From: Acidobacteriota bacterium
GTDB lineage: Bacteria; Pseudomonadota; Alphaproteobacteria; Caulobacterales; Hyphomonadaceae
Assembly: GCA_016712445.1 (NCBI GenBank)
Contig: JADJRB010000001.1
Span: forward strand, 372,001 to 436,000
Length of the DNA stretch: 64,000 nucleotides
Direction: 5' to 3'
How positions within the stretch are numbered: position 1 is the first letter of the stretch; the number at the start of each line of letters is the position of its first letter. A program made the position numbers and the translations under genes. The notes under the pieces are model-generated. The model was not told the origin of the DNA, did no database searches, and saw only the letters and a list, made by a program, of their open reading frames with translations. Below are positions 9,059 to 18,178 of the stretch, one piece after another.

Positions 9059-9483
9059 CAAGGTTGTCGTCGGGCCCGAACTCGGGAGGCAAAGGCGGAA
9101 GCTGCCTCTTAGCCTGAGGAAGATTAACCTCAGCTTGACCGCCCCTTAGCAGCGCGCAGTCCGGGGTTCGGAATTTGGCCCTTTCATTTGCGGGCGAAAT
9201 TGGGCACTATATTCGCGTGGCCGTCCGAAGAGGCTGGCCCAAGGGTTTCCCACAAGCGCGCACCAGACCCGGCTTCCCCGGAAAGGCAAGCGGGTAGCGC
9301 GCTCCGGAAAGCAAGGAACAATGCGCAACTGTGCCACTGCCACTACAGGATTCGCCGGGTCGCCAACGCGATTCGCGAGGCCGTCGGGCGTGGCATGTCC
9401 TTCAATTCATACCGCCGGCCTTCGGGGCCAACTGAGGCGCCCTGCGCCCTGGCCCGCCGCGCCGGACCGAAAGGTTCTGTTAC
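9059..9483. other. Intergenic region between amidase and rne, probable rne leader
   Basis: A stretch of 425 nt without a convincing gene. It must contain divergent promoters for the amidase and for rne. The 150-200 nt before rne are GC-rich and can fold: a short GGCC stem with a UUCG-type loop lies at 9417-9429, followed by a GC-rich run to 9470. RNase E genes in other bacteria carry long 5' leaders used for autoregulation, so a structured leader is plausible but not shown. TTAACCTCAGCTTGACC at 9127-9143 is half of a CtrA-like box. Confidence 0.4.
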
Positions 9484-12156
9484 ATGAGCAGATTGATGCT
9501 GATCGACGCCGCCCATCCCGAAGAAACGCGGGTGGCGATCGTCAACAACGGCCAGGTTGACGATTTCGACTTCGAAGCAACCGGCAACGAACAACTCCGC
9601 GGCAACATCTACCTCGCAAAAGTCACCCGGGTGGAGCCCTCGCTCCAGGCGGCCTTTGTCGAATACGGTGGCAACCGCCACGGTTTCCTCGCCTTCAGCG
9701 AGATCCACCCCGACTATTACCAGCTGCCCGCCGAGGACCGCGAAGCCCTGCTGCGCGAAGCCGCGGAAGAGGCGGCAGCCGCTATCGAGGACGATGACGA
9801 CGATGACGGCCCCTACGTGCCGCACGGCGTGGCCGCCGAAATCGAGCATGGCGGACACGACCATGATCACGACCACGCTGACCACGACCACTCGGACGAG
9901 GCCGACTCCGAAGGCGAGACCGACTCAGACGCCGAAGGCGACGAGGCCGAGGGCGATGACGCCGGCGAGGCCGCTCCGCGCCCGCCCAAGCCCCGCGCCC
10001 GCAGCGCCCGCAGCTCGAAGCCGGCCTCGACCCGCACACCGATCTCCAAGCGCTACAAGATCCAGGAAGTCATCCGCCGTCGGCAGGTGATGCTGGTGCA
10101 GGTCGTCAAGGAAGAGCGCGGCAACAAGGGCGCGGCCCTCACCACCTACCTCTCCCTCGCCGGTCGCTATTCGGTCCTGATGCCGAACACGCCGCGCGGC
10201 GGCGGCATCTCCCGCAAGATCGTCAACTCCGCCGACCGCAAGCGCCTGAAAAGCATCGTCGCCGAGCTGGACGTGCCGGAGGGCCAGGGCCTGATCGTGC
10301 GCACGGCCGGCGCTAAGCGCACCAAGGCCGAGATCAAGCGCGACTATGACTATCTGTCGAAACTCTGGGAGCAGATCGTCGAAAAGACGCTGACCTCGGA
10401 AGCGCCGGCCCTGATCAATGCCGAAGGCGGGCTCGTCCACCGCGCCATGCGCGACATGTTCGACAAGGAAATCGAGGAGGTCTGGGTCCAGGGCGATGAT
10501 GCCTACCGCGAGGCGAAAGACCTCGCGAAGATCATCATGCCGAGCCAGGCCAAGAAGGTGCAGCAATGGCGCGAGGATGACCCGCTGTACGTTGCCGAAG
10601 CCGTCGAAGGCCAGCTGGATTCCATCTACTCGCCCACCGTGCAGCTGAAATCCGGCGGCTACCTGGTGATCAACCAGACCGAAGCCCTCGTCGCCATCGA
10701 CGTGAACTCCGGCAAATCGACCCGTGAGCGCAACATCGAGCAGACCGCCGTGCGCACCAACCTGGAGGCCGCTGAAGAAGCGTGCCGCCAGATGCGCCTG
10801 CGCGACCTGGCCGGCCTGATCGTGATCGACTTCATCGACATGGAGGAGAACAAGAACAATCGCGCCGTCGAGAAACGTCTGAAGGAATGCCTGAAGGTTG
10901 ACCGTGCGCGCGTCCAGCATGGCCGCATCTCGCAGTTCGGCCTGATGGAAATCTCCCGCCAGCGCCGCCGCCAGGGTGTGTTGCAGGCAACGTCCGATCC
11001 GTGTGAAGCGTGCAACGGCACCGGCCGCCGCCGCTCTATTCCGTCGGCCGCCCTCCAGCTGATCCGCGCCATCGAGGCCCGCGCTGCTATTGGCGCCCTC
11101 AAGGGCATCTCGGTGAAGGCGCCGACCGACGTCGCCCTCTACATCCTGAACAACAAGCGCGAAGCCCTGATCGAGATCGAGCGGGTTGCCGGCTTTGCCG
11201 TGTCGATCCATTCCTCGGAAGACATGCTGCCGGGCGACTTCCAGCTCGACGCCGAGCGCGACCCTAACGCCAAGCCGAAGAAGCGCCCCTCGCCCCGCTC
11301 GCTGATGAAGCCCACCCCAGCTTCGGTCCGCGACGAGGACGATGAGGACGGCGAGGAAATCGAAGAAATCGCCGATGCCGACGAAGACGAAAGCGGCGAC
11401 GAGGGCGAAGCGCCTCGCGCGGCCCGTCCAGAAGGTGCCGAAGGCGGAAACGGCGGACGCAAGCGCCGTCGCCGTCGCCGCGGCGGCAAGGGCCGGGAGC
11501 AGCGCGAGACCGGCCTCGAGGTCGTCGATGGTGATGCGCCCGCCCTCGCAGACGCAGTCGCAGCCTCCAGCGAAGACAGCGACGATGAGGAAGATGACGA
11601 AGGCGATGACGCCGGCATGGCCCCGCGCGCGGAAGGCGAAGACGGCCCGCGCAAACGCCGCCGCCGGGGTCGCCGGGGCGGCCGGCGCCGGCGTCGTTCG
11701 GGCGAGGCCCGTCCGGAAGGCGGAGAGATCGCGGCGATCGCCGATGGCGGCGCCTATCTGGATGGTCTTTCGGTGAGCGCTGAAGCGATGCTGTCCGAAG
11801 AAGGCGAAGCTGTCCCTGTCGAGGCAGCGGCCGCCATAGAGGCTGATGACGTGTCAGAGGCGGACGCCGAGCAGGAAGTCGCGGCGGAAGACGCGCCGGC
11901 CAAGAAGCCGCGCAGCCGCCGCAGCCGGGCAAAGCCAGCGCCGGACCCGGTCGCCGATGTCGAGGCCGAAGTCGCCGAGCATCCGCCCGAGACGGTGGAA
12001 GTGGACACGCCAGCGGCTCCGGCCGAACCGGAAGCTGCGCCCGAACCCGTCATGGCCGAAGCCGAAGCGCCTGCACCCGAGCCGTCTGCGCCGCTCGCGC
12101 CAACGCAGCCCGAAGGCCCGAAAAAGTCCGGCTGGTGGAACCGCAGCAAGAAATAA
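9484..12156 (+). CDS. rne: Ribonuclease E
   Basis: The 890-residue endoribonuclease that initiates mRNA decay and processes rRNA and tRNA, normally the core of the degradosome. The N-terminal S1 domain (MSRLMLIDAAHPEETRVAIV onward) is interrupted at about residues 100-180 by an acidic, His/Asp-rich insert containing HDHDHDHADHDHS. The catalytic DNase I-like region has VAIDVNSGKST (Asp406) and IDFIDMEE (Asp449/452). The zinc-link is DPCEACNGTG (Cys507, Cys510). After about residue 590 the protein is low-complexity, alternating acidic and Arg-rich blocks (KRRRRRRGGKG), the expected disordered RNA- and partner-binding tail, and ends SGWWNRSKK. Confidence 0.96.
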   Translation: MSRLMLIDAAHPEETRVAIVNNGQVDDFDFEATGNEQLRGNIYLAKVTRVEPSLQAAFVEYGGNRHGFLAFSEIHPDYYQLPAEDREALLREAAEEAAAAIEDDDDDDGPYVPHGVAAEIEHGGHDHDHDHADHDHSDEADSEGETDSDAEGDEAEGDDAGEAAPRPPKPRARSARSSKPASTRTPISKRYKIQEVIRRRQVMLVQVVKEERGNKGAALTTYLSLAGRYSVLMPNTPRGGGISRKIVNSADRKRLKSIVAELDVPEGQGLIVRTAGAKRTKAEIKRDYDYLSKLWEQIVEKTLTSEAPALINAEGGLVHRAMRDMFDKEIEEVWVQGDDAYREAKDLAKIIMPSQAKKVQQWREDDPLYVAEAVEGQLDSIYSPTVQLKSGGYLVINQTEALVAIDVNSGKSTRERNIEQTAVRTNLEAAEEACRQMRLRDLAGLIVIDFIDMEENKNNRAVEKRLKECLKVDRARVQHGRISQFGLMEISRQRRRQGVLQATSDPCEACNGTGRRRSIPSAALQLIRAIEARAAIGALKGISVKAPTDVALYILNNKREALIEIERVAGFAVSIHSSEDMLPGDFQLDAERDPNAKPKKRPSPRSLMKPTPASVRDEDDEDGEEIEEIADADEDESGDEGEAPRAARPEGAEGGNGGRKRRRRRRGGKGREQRETGLEVVDGDAPALADAVAASSEDSDDEEDDEGDDAGMAPRAEGEDGPRKRRRRGRRGGRRRRRSGEARPEGGEIAAIADGGAYLDGLSVSAEAMLSEEGEAVPVEAAAAIEADDVSEADAEQEVAAEDAPAKKPRSRRSRAKPAPDPVADVEAEVAEHPPETVEVDTPAAPAEPEAAPEPVMAEAEAPAPEPSAPLAPTQPEGPKKSGWWNRSKK

Positions 12157-12180
12157 GGCGGCTCATCCGTACTCAAACAA

Positions 12181-12212
12181 AAAAGGCCGGAGCAGCGATG
12201 CTCCGGCCTTTT
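12181..12212. terminator. Bidirectional rho-independent terminator
   Basis: A perfect 14-bp stem (AAAAGGCCGGAGCA / TGCTCCGGCCTTTT) with a 4-nt loop, flanked by A and T runs on both sides. It sits between the convergent ends of rne and the fadB-like gene, so it can stop transcription from either direction. Confidence 0.9.
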
Positions 12213-12234
12213 CAGTCTGGCTGGCGGAAAGAGC

Positions 12235-14472
12235 CTATGCCGGCTCTTTCACCTTCGCCTTCGAGCCTGCCGGCGGGAAGCGGTCGTAGAAGCCTTCGCC
12301 CTTGGCGGCCATGTCGCGCAGCAACTTGTTCGGGCGGAAGCGGTCGCCATACTTGTCGGCGAGCTTGTCAGCTTCGGCGACGAACTCCTTGATGCCCCAG
12401 ATCAGGTCGACATAGGAACAGCAGCCGCCGGTGAACGGTGCAAAGCCCCAGGCGAGGATCGAGCCGATGTCCGCGTCACGCGAGTCAGTGATCACACCTT
12501 CCTCGAAACAGCGGGCGACCTCGACCGCCTGACGCACGAGGAAACGATTGGTCAGCTCCTTCTTCAGCGCCGGCGGGCACTCATCAACTTTCAGCGTCAG
12601 CTGCTTGTTGATGTCCGGCCACAGGCGGGCGGGTTTGCCCTTCTCGTCATAGTCGTAGAAGCCCTTGCCAGCCTTGCGGCCAACGCGGCCCTGATCCTCG
12701 ACCAGCCAGGCGAGGAACTGCGTGCGTTCATCCGACTGCAGATCAACGCCGGTGGCTTCCGCCATCGCGCGCGTCACTTTCAGCGCCGTGTCGAGACCCA
12801 CAGAGTCCGAAACTTCCAGCGCGCCCATCGGCATGCCGGCCTGGCGGCCCACGTTTTCGATGATCGCCGGCTTGATGCCTTCGGCCAGCATTTCCATGCC
12901 TTCGCGCGTATAGGTGCCGAAGCAGCGCGAGGTGTAGAAGCCCCGGCTGTCGTTCACGACAATCGGCGTTTTGCGGATGGCGAGCACATAGTCGATCGAC
13001 TTCGCCAGCGTTGCCTCGCTCGTCTCCTTGCCCTTGATGATCTCGACGAGACCCATCCGCTCGACCGGCGAGAAGAAGTGGATGCCGATGAAGTTCGCCG
13101 GGCGCTTCGAAGCTTTCGCAAGACCGGTGATCGGCAACGTCGAGGTGTTCGAGCCGAACACGGCGTCGTCGCCCAGCACGGCCTCGGCCGCCTTGGTGAT
13201 CTTCGCTTTCAGTTCCTCGTTTTCATAAACCGCTTCGACCACGAGGTCGGCACCCTTCACGTCATCATAGGAATCGGTTGGCGTGATCAGCGCGAGCAGC
13301 GCATCGCCCTTCTCTTTCGAGAGCTTGCCGCGCGAGACATCTTTCTCGACGAGGCGCACTGAATACTGCTTGCCCTTCTCGGCCGCTTCCTTCGACACGT
13401 CGACCAGCACCGTCGGGATGCCGGCCTTTGCCTGCACATAGGCAATGCCTGCCCCCATAAGGCCCGCGCCGATCACGGCGATTTTCTTGAACTCCGTCTT
13501 CGGATGACCGGCCGGGCGGTTTGCGCCCTTGCCCAGTTCCTGCATCGACAGGAACAGCGAGCGGATCATCGCTTTCGCCTCCGGGCGCTGCTGCGTATTG
13601 ATGAAATAGCGCGTCTCGATGCGCAGGCCAGCATCGATCGGAACCTGGATGCCTTCATAGATGCACGACAGGATGTTTTTCTGCGCCGGATAGTTCCCGT
13701 AGGTCTTCGCCGACAGCATCATGTTCGACATCGTGGCCACCTGGCCGACGCCCGGCGACTTGTGCGGAACGCCGCCCGGCACCTTGAAGCCCTTCTCGTC
13801 CCATGGCGCCTTGGCCTTGGGGTTCGCCTTCACCCAGGCTTTCGCGCGGGCAACGGTTTCCGAAGACGGCGCAAGCTCGTTCACCACGCCCATCGATTTC
13901 GCCTGCTCGGCGGTGAAGCTTTCACCCTGCAGGATCAGCGGGAGCGCGGCCTGGATACCGACAAGTCGTGGCAGACGCTGCGTGCCGCCAGCACCGGGAA
14001 GAAGGCCGATCTTGGCTTCCGGCAGGCCGAATTGCAGCTTCGGATTGTCATTTGCGGCGACGCGGTAGTGCCCCGCCAGCGCCACTTCGAGGCCGCCGCC
14101 GAGGGCCAGGCCGTTCAGCGCGATGGCGACCGGTTTGCCGCACGTCTCCAGCTTGCGCAGCGTTCCGTTCAGCGAGAAGCCAGCGTCAAACTGTTCTTTC
14201 TTCAGTTCGTCTGCGGACTTCTTGACCTTCTCGCCGCCGCCCGCGCGCTCGTTCATCTCGCCGAGGTCGGCGCCGGCGCAGAAGCCGCTGGCCTTGCCGG
14301 ACGAAATCACGAGGCCCTTGATGGCGTCGTTGGTGGCCACTTCCTTGGTGATGGCGATGATATCCGCCACGGCCTTCGCCGTCAGCGTGTTCATGCTGCG
14401 TCCGGGCACATCGAACACGGCATGAGCAATGCCGTCCGCGTCGATATCCCAGCCAAATGTCTCGAGTTTCAT
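12235..14472 (-). CDS. Fatty-acid oxidation bifunctional enoyl-CoA hydratase / 3-hydroxyacyl-CoA dehydrogenase
   Basis: A 745-residue FadB/FadJ-type enzyme of beta-oxidation. The N-terminal crotonase domain (1-190) has the oxyanion-hole segment SGFCAGADLGEM and the LGGGLEVALAGHY / LPEAKIGLLPGAGGTQRLPR region that carries the catalytic Glu pair. The Rossmann NAD-binding domain starts at KIAVIGAGLMGAGIAYVQAK (near residue 330). The dehydrogenase active-site His is in FIGIHFFSPVERM, with GRKAGKGFYDYD later. AAGGAG precedes the ATG by 7 nt. It is the last gene of a minus-strand operon with the 2-TM protein and the thiolase. Confidence 0.94.
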   Translation of the reverse strand: MKLETFGWDIDADGIAHAVFDVPGRSMNTLTAKAVADIIAITKEVATNDAIKGLVISSGKASGFCAGADLGEMNERAGGGEKVKKSADELKKEQFDAGFSLNGTLRKLETCGKPVAIALNGLALGGGLEVALAGHYRVAANDNPKLQFGLPEAKIGLLPGAGGTQRLPRLVGIQAALPLILQGESFTAEQAKSMGVVNELAPSSETVARAKAWVKANPKAKAPWDEKGFKVPGGVPHKSPGVGQVATMSNMMLSAKTYGNYPAQKNILSCIYEGIQVPIDAGLRIETRYFINTQQRPEAKAMIRSLFLSMQELGKGANRPAGHPKTEFKKIAVIGAGLMGAGIAYVQAKAGIPTVLVDVSKEAAEKGKQYSVRLVEKDVSRGKLSKEKGDALLALITPTDSYDDVKGADLVVEAVYENEELKAKITKAAEAVLGDDAVFGSNTSTLPITGLAKASKRPANFIGIHFFSPVERMGLVEIIKGKETSEATLAKSIDYVLAIRKTPIVVNDSRGFYTSRCFGTYTREGMEMLAEGIKPAIIENVGRQAGMPMGALEVSDSVGLDTALKVTRAMAEATGVDLQSDERTQFLAWLVEDQGRVGRKAGKGFYDYDEKGKPARLWPDINKQLTLKVDECPPALKKELTNRFLVRQAVEVARCFEEGVITDSRDADIGSILAWGFAPFTGGCCSYVDLIWGIKEFVAEADKLADKYGDRFRPNKLLRDMAAKGEGFYDRFPPAGSKAKVKEPA

Positions 14473-14495
14473 GGAGTGTCTCCTTGTATTCGGAA

Positions 14496-15224
14496 TTATG
14501 CGGTTTGGGTTTGAGGCAGATCGATCTCGGAACGGATGATCATGATTTTCTGCCAGATCTTGCTGGAGAGATTGGTGGTCAGGCCCTCAATCTCGTTGAC
14601 AGTGTGGATGACCAGTTCGTCGCGCACGCCCTGCATGTAGAGGGCGGCGAGCTTGCCGATCAGCGAGAGAAGCTCGGTGCAGTAGTCGAGGTAGCGCATG
14701 AGGTCGCCGGGCGAGAGATCCCGCTCCGGTGACGAAGCCGTCCGGTCCGTGCCGAGCACGCTGGCCGGATCCTTGGTCAGCTGGTGCATGTCGATCACAT
14801 GCGCCATCGACCTGAGCTCATGCAGGCTGTTGAGCGCCTGCGCGCGCTTGATCCGCGTCTCGAGGTTGAGAAGGAACCAGATCGCCGCGCCCATCAGGAT
14901 GAGGATGTTAACGATCGCCTCGATGCCTTCGAATCCGATGGCATCGGGATTATCGATCAGTCCCCGGACCTTCTGCTCGATGCCGAACCCGGCCATGACG
15001 AGGCCCGCCATCAACACGAGCGCGACCAATCCACGAAGCAGCAGGTGCGGCCTCGACACTTCCTTCACGCGGCTGACATGGATCTTCGCGATCCGGTTCA
15101 GCTCGGAGCTGACGCCGGCGATGCCCCGGTCAGGGAAACGCTCCAGCACCCGGTCCTCAAGACGGCCAAGCGTCTTGAGGATCGAATCTGCTGAGAGAGC
15201 GCTGTACCGCTCGGCCGGGTCCAT
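14496..15224 (-). CDS. Two-TM protein of unknown function between thiolase and FadB-like gene
   Basis: A 242-residue protein not recognised as a member of a named family. It has a charged N-terminal 55 residues, a hydrophobic helix at about 62-83 (LLLRGLVALVLMAGLVMAGF), a second at about 98-120 (IVNILILMGAAIWFLLNL) and a mostly helical cytoplasmic C-terminal half (LHELRSMAHVIDMHQLTKDP; MRYLDYCTELLSLIGKLAAL). Gaps of 11 nt to the thiolase gene and 23 nt to fadB place it firmly in the beta-oxidation operon, so a role linked to membrane-proximal fatty-acid metabolism is an inference from position only. Confidence 0.8.
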   Translation of the reverse strand: MDPAERYSALSADSILKTLGRLEDRVLERFPDRGIAGVSSELNRIAKIHVSRVKEVSRPHLLLRGLVALVLMAGLVMAGFGIEQKVRGLIDNPDAIGFEGIEAIVNILILMGAAIWFLLNLETRIKRAQALNSLHELRSMAHVIDMHQLTKDPASVLGTDRTASSPERDLSPGDLMRYLDYCTELLSLIGKLAALYMQGVRDELVIHTVNEIEGLTTNLSSKIWQKIMIIRSEIDLPQTQTA

Positions 15225-15235
15225 CGCCGAAAGCC

Positions 15236-16441
15236 TCAGACCCGCTCGATGATCGTGGCGGTGCCCATGCCGGCGCCGACGCAGAGCGTGATCAGGCCGG
15301 TTTCCTTGTCCGAGCGCTCAAGCTCGTCGAGCACGGTGCCGAGGATCATGCCGCCGGTGGCACCCAGCGGGTGGCCCATGGCAATCGCGCCGCCGTTGAC
15401 GTTCATCTTCTCGTGCGGGATGCCCAGCAACTTCATCATCAGCATCACGACCGAGGCGAAGGCCTCGTTCAGTTCGTAGATGTCGATGTCGCCGACATTC
15501 ATGCCGGCCTTCTTCAAGGCCTTCTGCGTCACATAGGTCGGGCCGGTCAGCATGATGCCCGGCTCAGAGCCGATCGAGGCCATGGCGCGCACCTTCGCGC
15601 GCGGCTTCAGGCCGAGCGCTTCGCCCATTTCCTTCGAGCCGAACAGCACCGCCGAGGCCCCGTCCACGATACCCGACGAGTTGCCGGCATGGTGCACGTG
15701 GTTGATCTTCTCGAGTTCCGGATAGCGCTGCTTGATGACTTCATCGAAGCCCATGCCGCCCATGCCCGCGAAGGATGGCTCAAGCGCCGCCAGTGTCTGC
15801 ATGGTCGTGTCGGGCCGCATGAACTCGTCATGCGCCAGGCGAATGCCGCCCATCTGGTCGCGCACCGGCACAACGGACTTCTTGAAACGGCCTTCCTTCC
15901 AGGCCTGCGCGGCGCGGCGCTGGCTCTCGACGGCGAAGGCGTCCACGTCATCGCGGCTGAAGCCGTACTTGGTGGCGATGGTATCGGCGCCGATGCCTTG
16001 CGGCGTGAAGTAGGATTTGAGTGCAATCTGCGGATCGGTCGACCACGCGCCGCCCGCTGCGCCCATCGGCACGCGGCTCATGCTTTCGACACCGCCGCCG
16101 ATCGCCATGTCGGCCTCGCCGGTGATGACTTTCGAGGCGGCCATGTTGCAGGCCTCAAGGCCCGAGGCGCAGAAACGGTCGACCTGCACGCCGGCGGTCG
16201 TCTCGGCATATTCGGCGTTCAGCACCGCGATACGGGCGATATCGCCGCCCTGCTCGCCGACCGGCGAGACGCAGCCGAACACCACATCGTCGACTTTCGA
16301 CGTGTCGAGATTGTTCCGGTCACGGATGGCCTGCAGCACCTGCGTGCCAAGGCTAAGCGCCGTGATCTCGTGCAGCGCGCCAGAGGACTTTCCCTTGCCG
16401 CGGGGCGTGCGCACGGCGTCGTAGATATAGGCTTCAGGCAT
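15236..16441 (-). CDS. Acetyl-CoA acyltransferase (thiolase, FadA type)
   Basis: A 401-residue degradative thiolase that cleaves 3-ketoacyl-CoA to acetyl-CoA and a shortened acyl-CoA. It begins MPEAYIYDAVRTPRGKGKSS, has the nucleophilic Cys in VDRFCASGLEACNMA (near residue 91), the catalytic His in GGAIAMGHPLGATGG and the second active Cys in LCVGAGMGTA near the C terminus. ATG 16441 is preceded by AAAGGAG at 7 nt. It lies in one operon with the hotdog thioesterase upstream and the fadB-like gene downstream, as expected for the last step of the cycle. Confidence 0.94.
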   Translation of the reverse strand: MPEAYIYDAVRTPRGKGKSSGALHEITALSLGTQVLQAIRDRNNLDTSKVDDVVFGCVSPVGEQGGDIARIAVLNAEYAETTAGVQVDRFCASGLEACNMAASKVITGEADMAIGGGVESMSRVPMGAAGGAWSTDPQIALKSYFTPQGIGADTIATKYGFSRDDVDAFAVESQRRAAQAWKEGRFKKSVVPVRDQMGGIRLAHDEFMRPDTTMQTLAALEPSFAGMGGMGFDEVIKQRYPELEKINHVHHAGNSSGIVDGASAVLFGSKEMGEALGLKPRAKVRAMASIGSEPGIMLTGPTYVTQKALKKAGMNVGDIDIYELNEAFASVVMLMMKLLGIPHEKMNVNGGAIAMGHPLGATGGMILGTVLDELERSDKETGLITLCVGAGMGTATIIERV

Positions 16442-16461
16442 TGGAGGCTCCTTTCAGGGGA

Positions 16462-16896
16462 TCAGGATGAGGTGGCCGGCTTCGACACCGGGTTGAGCGT
16501 GAGGGAGGCAGTGGCGCGGGCGGCTTCCTTGCCGCGCGCGTCGAACAGTTCAGCTTCGGCGAACACCATGGACCGGCCGACATTGCGCAGGCGCGCGGCG
16601 ACTTCGATGGCGCCAACGCGCACCGGGCGCAGAAAGTGCGTGTGAAGGTCCACAGTCGAAGGTAGTTTCGACTTGCCCGCCTTCACGGTCGTCAGCATGC
16701 CGATGGCATCGTCCATCATCGCGACCAGATAGCCGCCCTGGATGAACCCCGCCGGATTGGTGAACTCCTGTCGCCCGTCAAAGCGCACGCGGGTCGTCAT
16801 CGCCTTCGAGTCCAACGCGAGAATCTCGAACCCCAGCGACACCGAACTCGGCGCCGGATTGGGAAACACTTCGCGGAGGAGATGCCGGTCAGGCAT
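16462..16896 (-). CDS. PaaI-type hotdog-fold thioesterase
   Basis: A 144-residue hotdog protein. The central helix motif NPAGFIQGGYLVAMMDDAIG (near residues 47-66) carries the acidic residue used by PaaI-like acyl-CoA thioesterases; the strands LPSTVDLHTHFLRPVRVG and VFAEAELFDARGKEAARATA follow. Such enzymes hydrolyse acyl-CoAs and release CoA. It is separated by 6 nt from the acyl-CoA dehydrogenase upstream and 20 nt from the thiolase downstream, so it may prevent CoA trapping during beta-oxidation. Substrate chain length unknown. Confidence 0.88.
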   Translation of the reverse strand: MPDRHLLREVFPNPAPSSVSLGFEILALDSKAMTTRVRFDGRQEFTNPAGFIQGGYLVAMMDDAIGMLTTVKAGKSKLPSTVDLHTHFLRPVRVGAIEVAARLRNVGRSMVFAEAELFDARGKEAARATASLTLNPVSKPATSS

Positions 16897-16902
16897 GATG
16901 GC

Positions 16903-18069
16903 TCAGAGCGTCCTCGCGATCAGCATCTTCATCACCTCGTTCGCGCCGCCATAAATACGCTGCACGCGCGCGTCGGCATACATCTGCGCGATCGGATACT
17001 CGTCCATATAGCCGAAGCCGCCATGCAGCTGCAGGCACTCGTCGATGATCTTGCACTGCAGATCACTGATCCAGTATTTCGACATCGAGGCTGTCGCGGC
17101 GTCCAGCTCACCCTTCAGCAGAAGCTCCGTACAGTGATCGGCGAACACTTTCGCCACCGTCGCCTCGGTCTTGCACTCGGCCAGCTTGAACTGCGTGTTC
17201 TGGAAATCCCAGATCGTGCCGCCAAACGCCTTGCGGCCTTTGACATACTCGACCGTCTCGGCAATCGCGCGCTCGATCATGCCGATGCCCTGCAGGCCGA
17301 TGACATGGCGCTCCTGCGGCAGTTTCTGCATCAGCTGGATGAATCCCTTGCCGGCTTCCTCACCCAGCAGGTTGCTGGTCGGCACGCGCACATCGTCGAA
17401 GAACAGCTCCGACGTGTCGGCGGCATGCTGGCCCACCTTGTCGAGGTTGCGGCCGCGGCGGAACCCTTCGGCCTGGTCCGTCTCCACACAGACAATCGAG
17501 ATGCCGTTGGCGCCTTTGGTCGGATCCGTCTTGGCGCACACGAGGATCAGGTTGGCGGTCTGGCCGTTCGAGATGAACGTCTTCGAGCCGTTGATGACGT
17601 ACTCGTTGCCGTCCAGCTTCGCCGTCGTCTTGATGTTCTGCAGGTCGGAGCCGGCGCCCGGCTCGGTCATCGCGATCGCCGTGACGATCTCGCCCGAGCA
17701 GATCTTCGGCAGCCAGCGGCGCTTCTGCTCTTCAGTGCCATAGGCCGTGATGTAGGGCGCAATGATCGCGTTGTGCAGCGTGATGCCGAAGCCGTCGATG
17801 CCCTTCCATTGTTGCTGCTCGATGATGATCGCCTCATGGCGGAAGTCGCCGCCGGCGCCGCCATACTCCTCCGGCACGGACGCACCGAGCAGCCCCATTT
17901 CGCCGGCCTTCTTCCAGATCTCGCGCGGCACCACGCCGGCCTTGCGCCAGGCCGGCACATGCGGCGCGCATTCCTTCTCGAAGAACTGCCCCACCGCATC
18001 GGCGAAGATGTCGAGCTCTTCATCCTGCCGCCAGGCGGATTTCGGGACGTTGAGGGGGCTCGTCTGCAT
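16903..18069 (-). CDS. Acyl-CoA dehydrogenase
   Basis: A 388-residue FAD-dependent acyl-CoA dehydrogenase that introduces the 2,3-double bond in acyl-CoA. Recognisable segments: GLLGASVPEEYGGAGGDFR, the FAD-binding IAMTEPGAGSDLQNIKT, YVINGSKTFISNG, and the C-terminal LHGGFGYMDEYPIAQMYAD / RIYGGANEVMKMLIART with the catalytic-base Glu in the usual position. The likely N terminus is MQTSPLNVPKSAWRQDEEL with GGAG 9 nt upstream of ATG 18069. The 109-nt gap to the larger dehydrogenase upstream holds a candidate MerR operator, so this may be an internal promoter. Confidence 0.92.
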   Translation of the reverse strand: MQTSPLNVPKSAWRQDEELDIFADAVGQFFEKECAPHVPAWRKAGVVPREIWKKAGEMGLLGASVPEEYGGAGGDFRHEAIIIEQQQWKGIDGFGITLHNAIIAPYITAYGTEEQKRRWLPKICSGEIVTAIAMTEPGAGSDLQNIKTTAKLDGNEYVINGSKTFISNGQTANLILVCAKTDPTKGANGISIVCVETDQAEGFRRGRNLDKVGQHAADTSELFFDDVRVPTSNLLGEEAGKGFIQLMQKLPQERHVIGLQGIGMIERAIAETVEYVKGRKAFGGTIWDFQNTQFKLAECKTEATVAKVFADHCTELLLKGELDAATASMSKYWISDLQCKIIDECLQLHGGFGYMDEYPIAQMYADARVQRIYGGANEVMKMLIARTL

Positions 18070-18109
18070 CAGGCAATCTCCAGGGCCGGGGCGGCACGCG
18101 GGTTGCCGC

Positions 18110-18123
18110 TTACGTTCACGTCA
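18110..18123. promoter_or_regulatory. Candidate MerR-regulator operator upstream of acyl-CoA dehydrogenase
   Basis: TTACGTTCACGTCA, which on the minus strand reads TGACGTGAACGTAA. Twelve of these bases (ACGTGAACGTAA) match 11 of 12 positions of ACGTCAACGTAA in the upstream region of the MerR gene. It lies about 40-55 nt before the start of the acyl-CoA dehydrogenase gene, a sensible promoter position. Confidence 0.4.
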
Positions 18124-18178
18124 GCATGTAGGCGCCGCGGCACGGTTTCGCCATCCGTGCCGCAGCGTCAGGATCATA

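Noticed and set aside
9896..9975. Repetitive GAC/GAG-rich sequence in rne as a possible tandem repeat locus
   Set aside because: It encodes an acidic low-complexity segment in frame with no exact repeat unit.
9925..11211. Minus-strand frame of 428 codons within rne
   Set aside because: Lies fully inside the RNase E catalytic region; composition is that of a shadow and there is no ribosome binding site.
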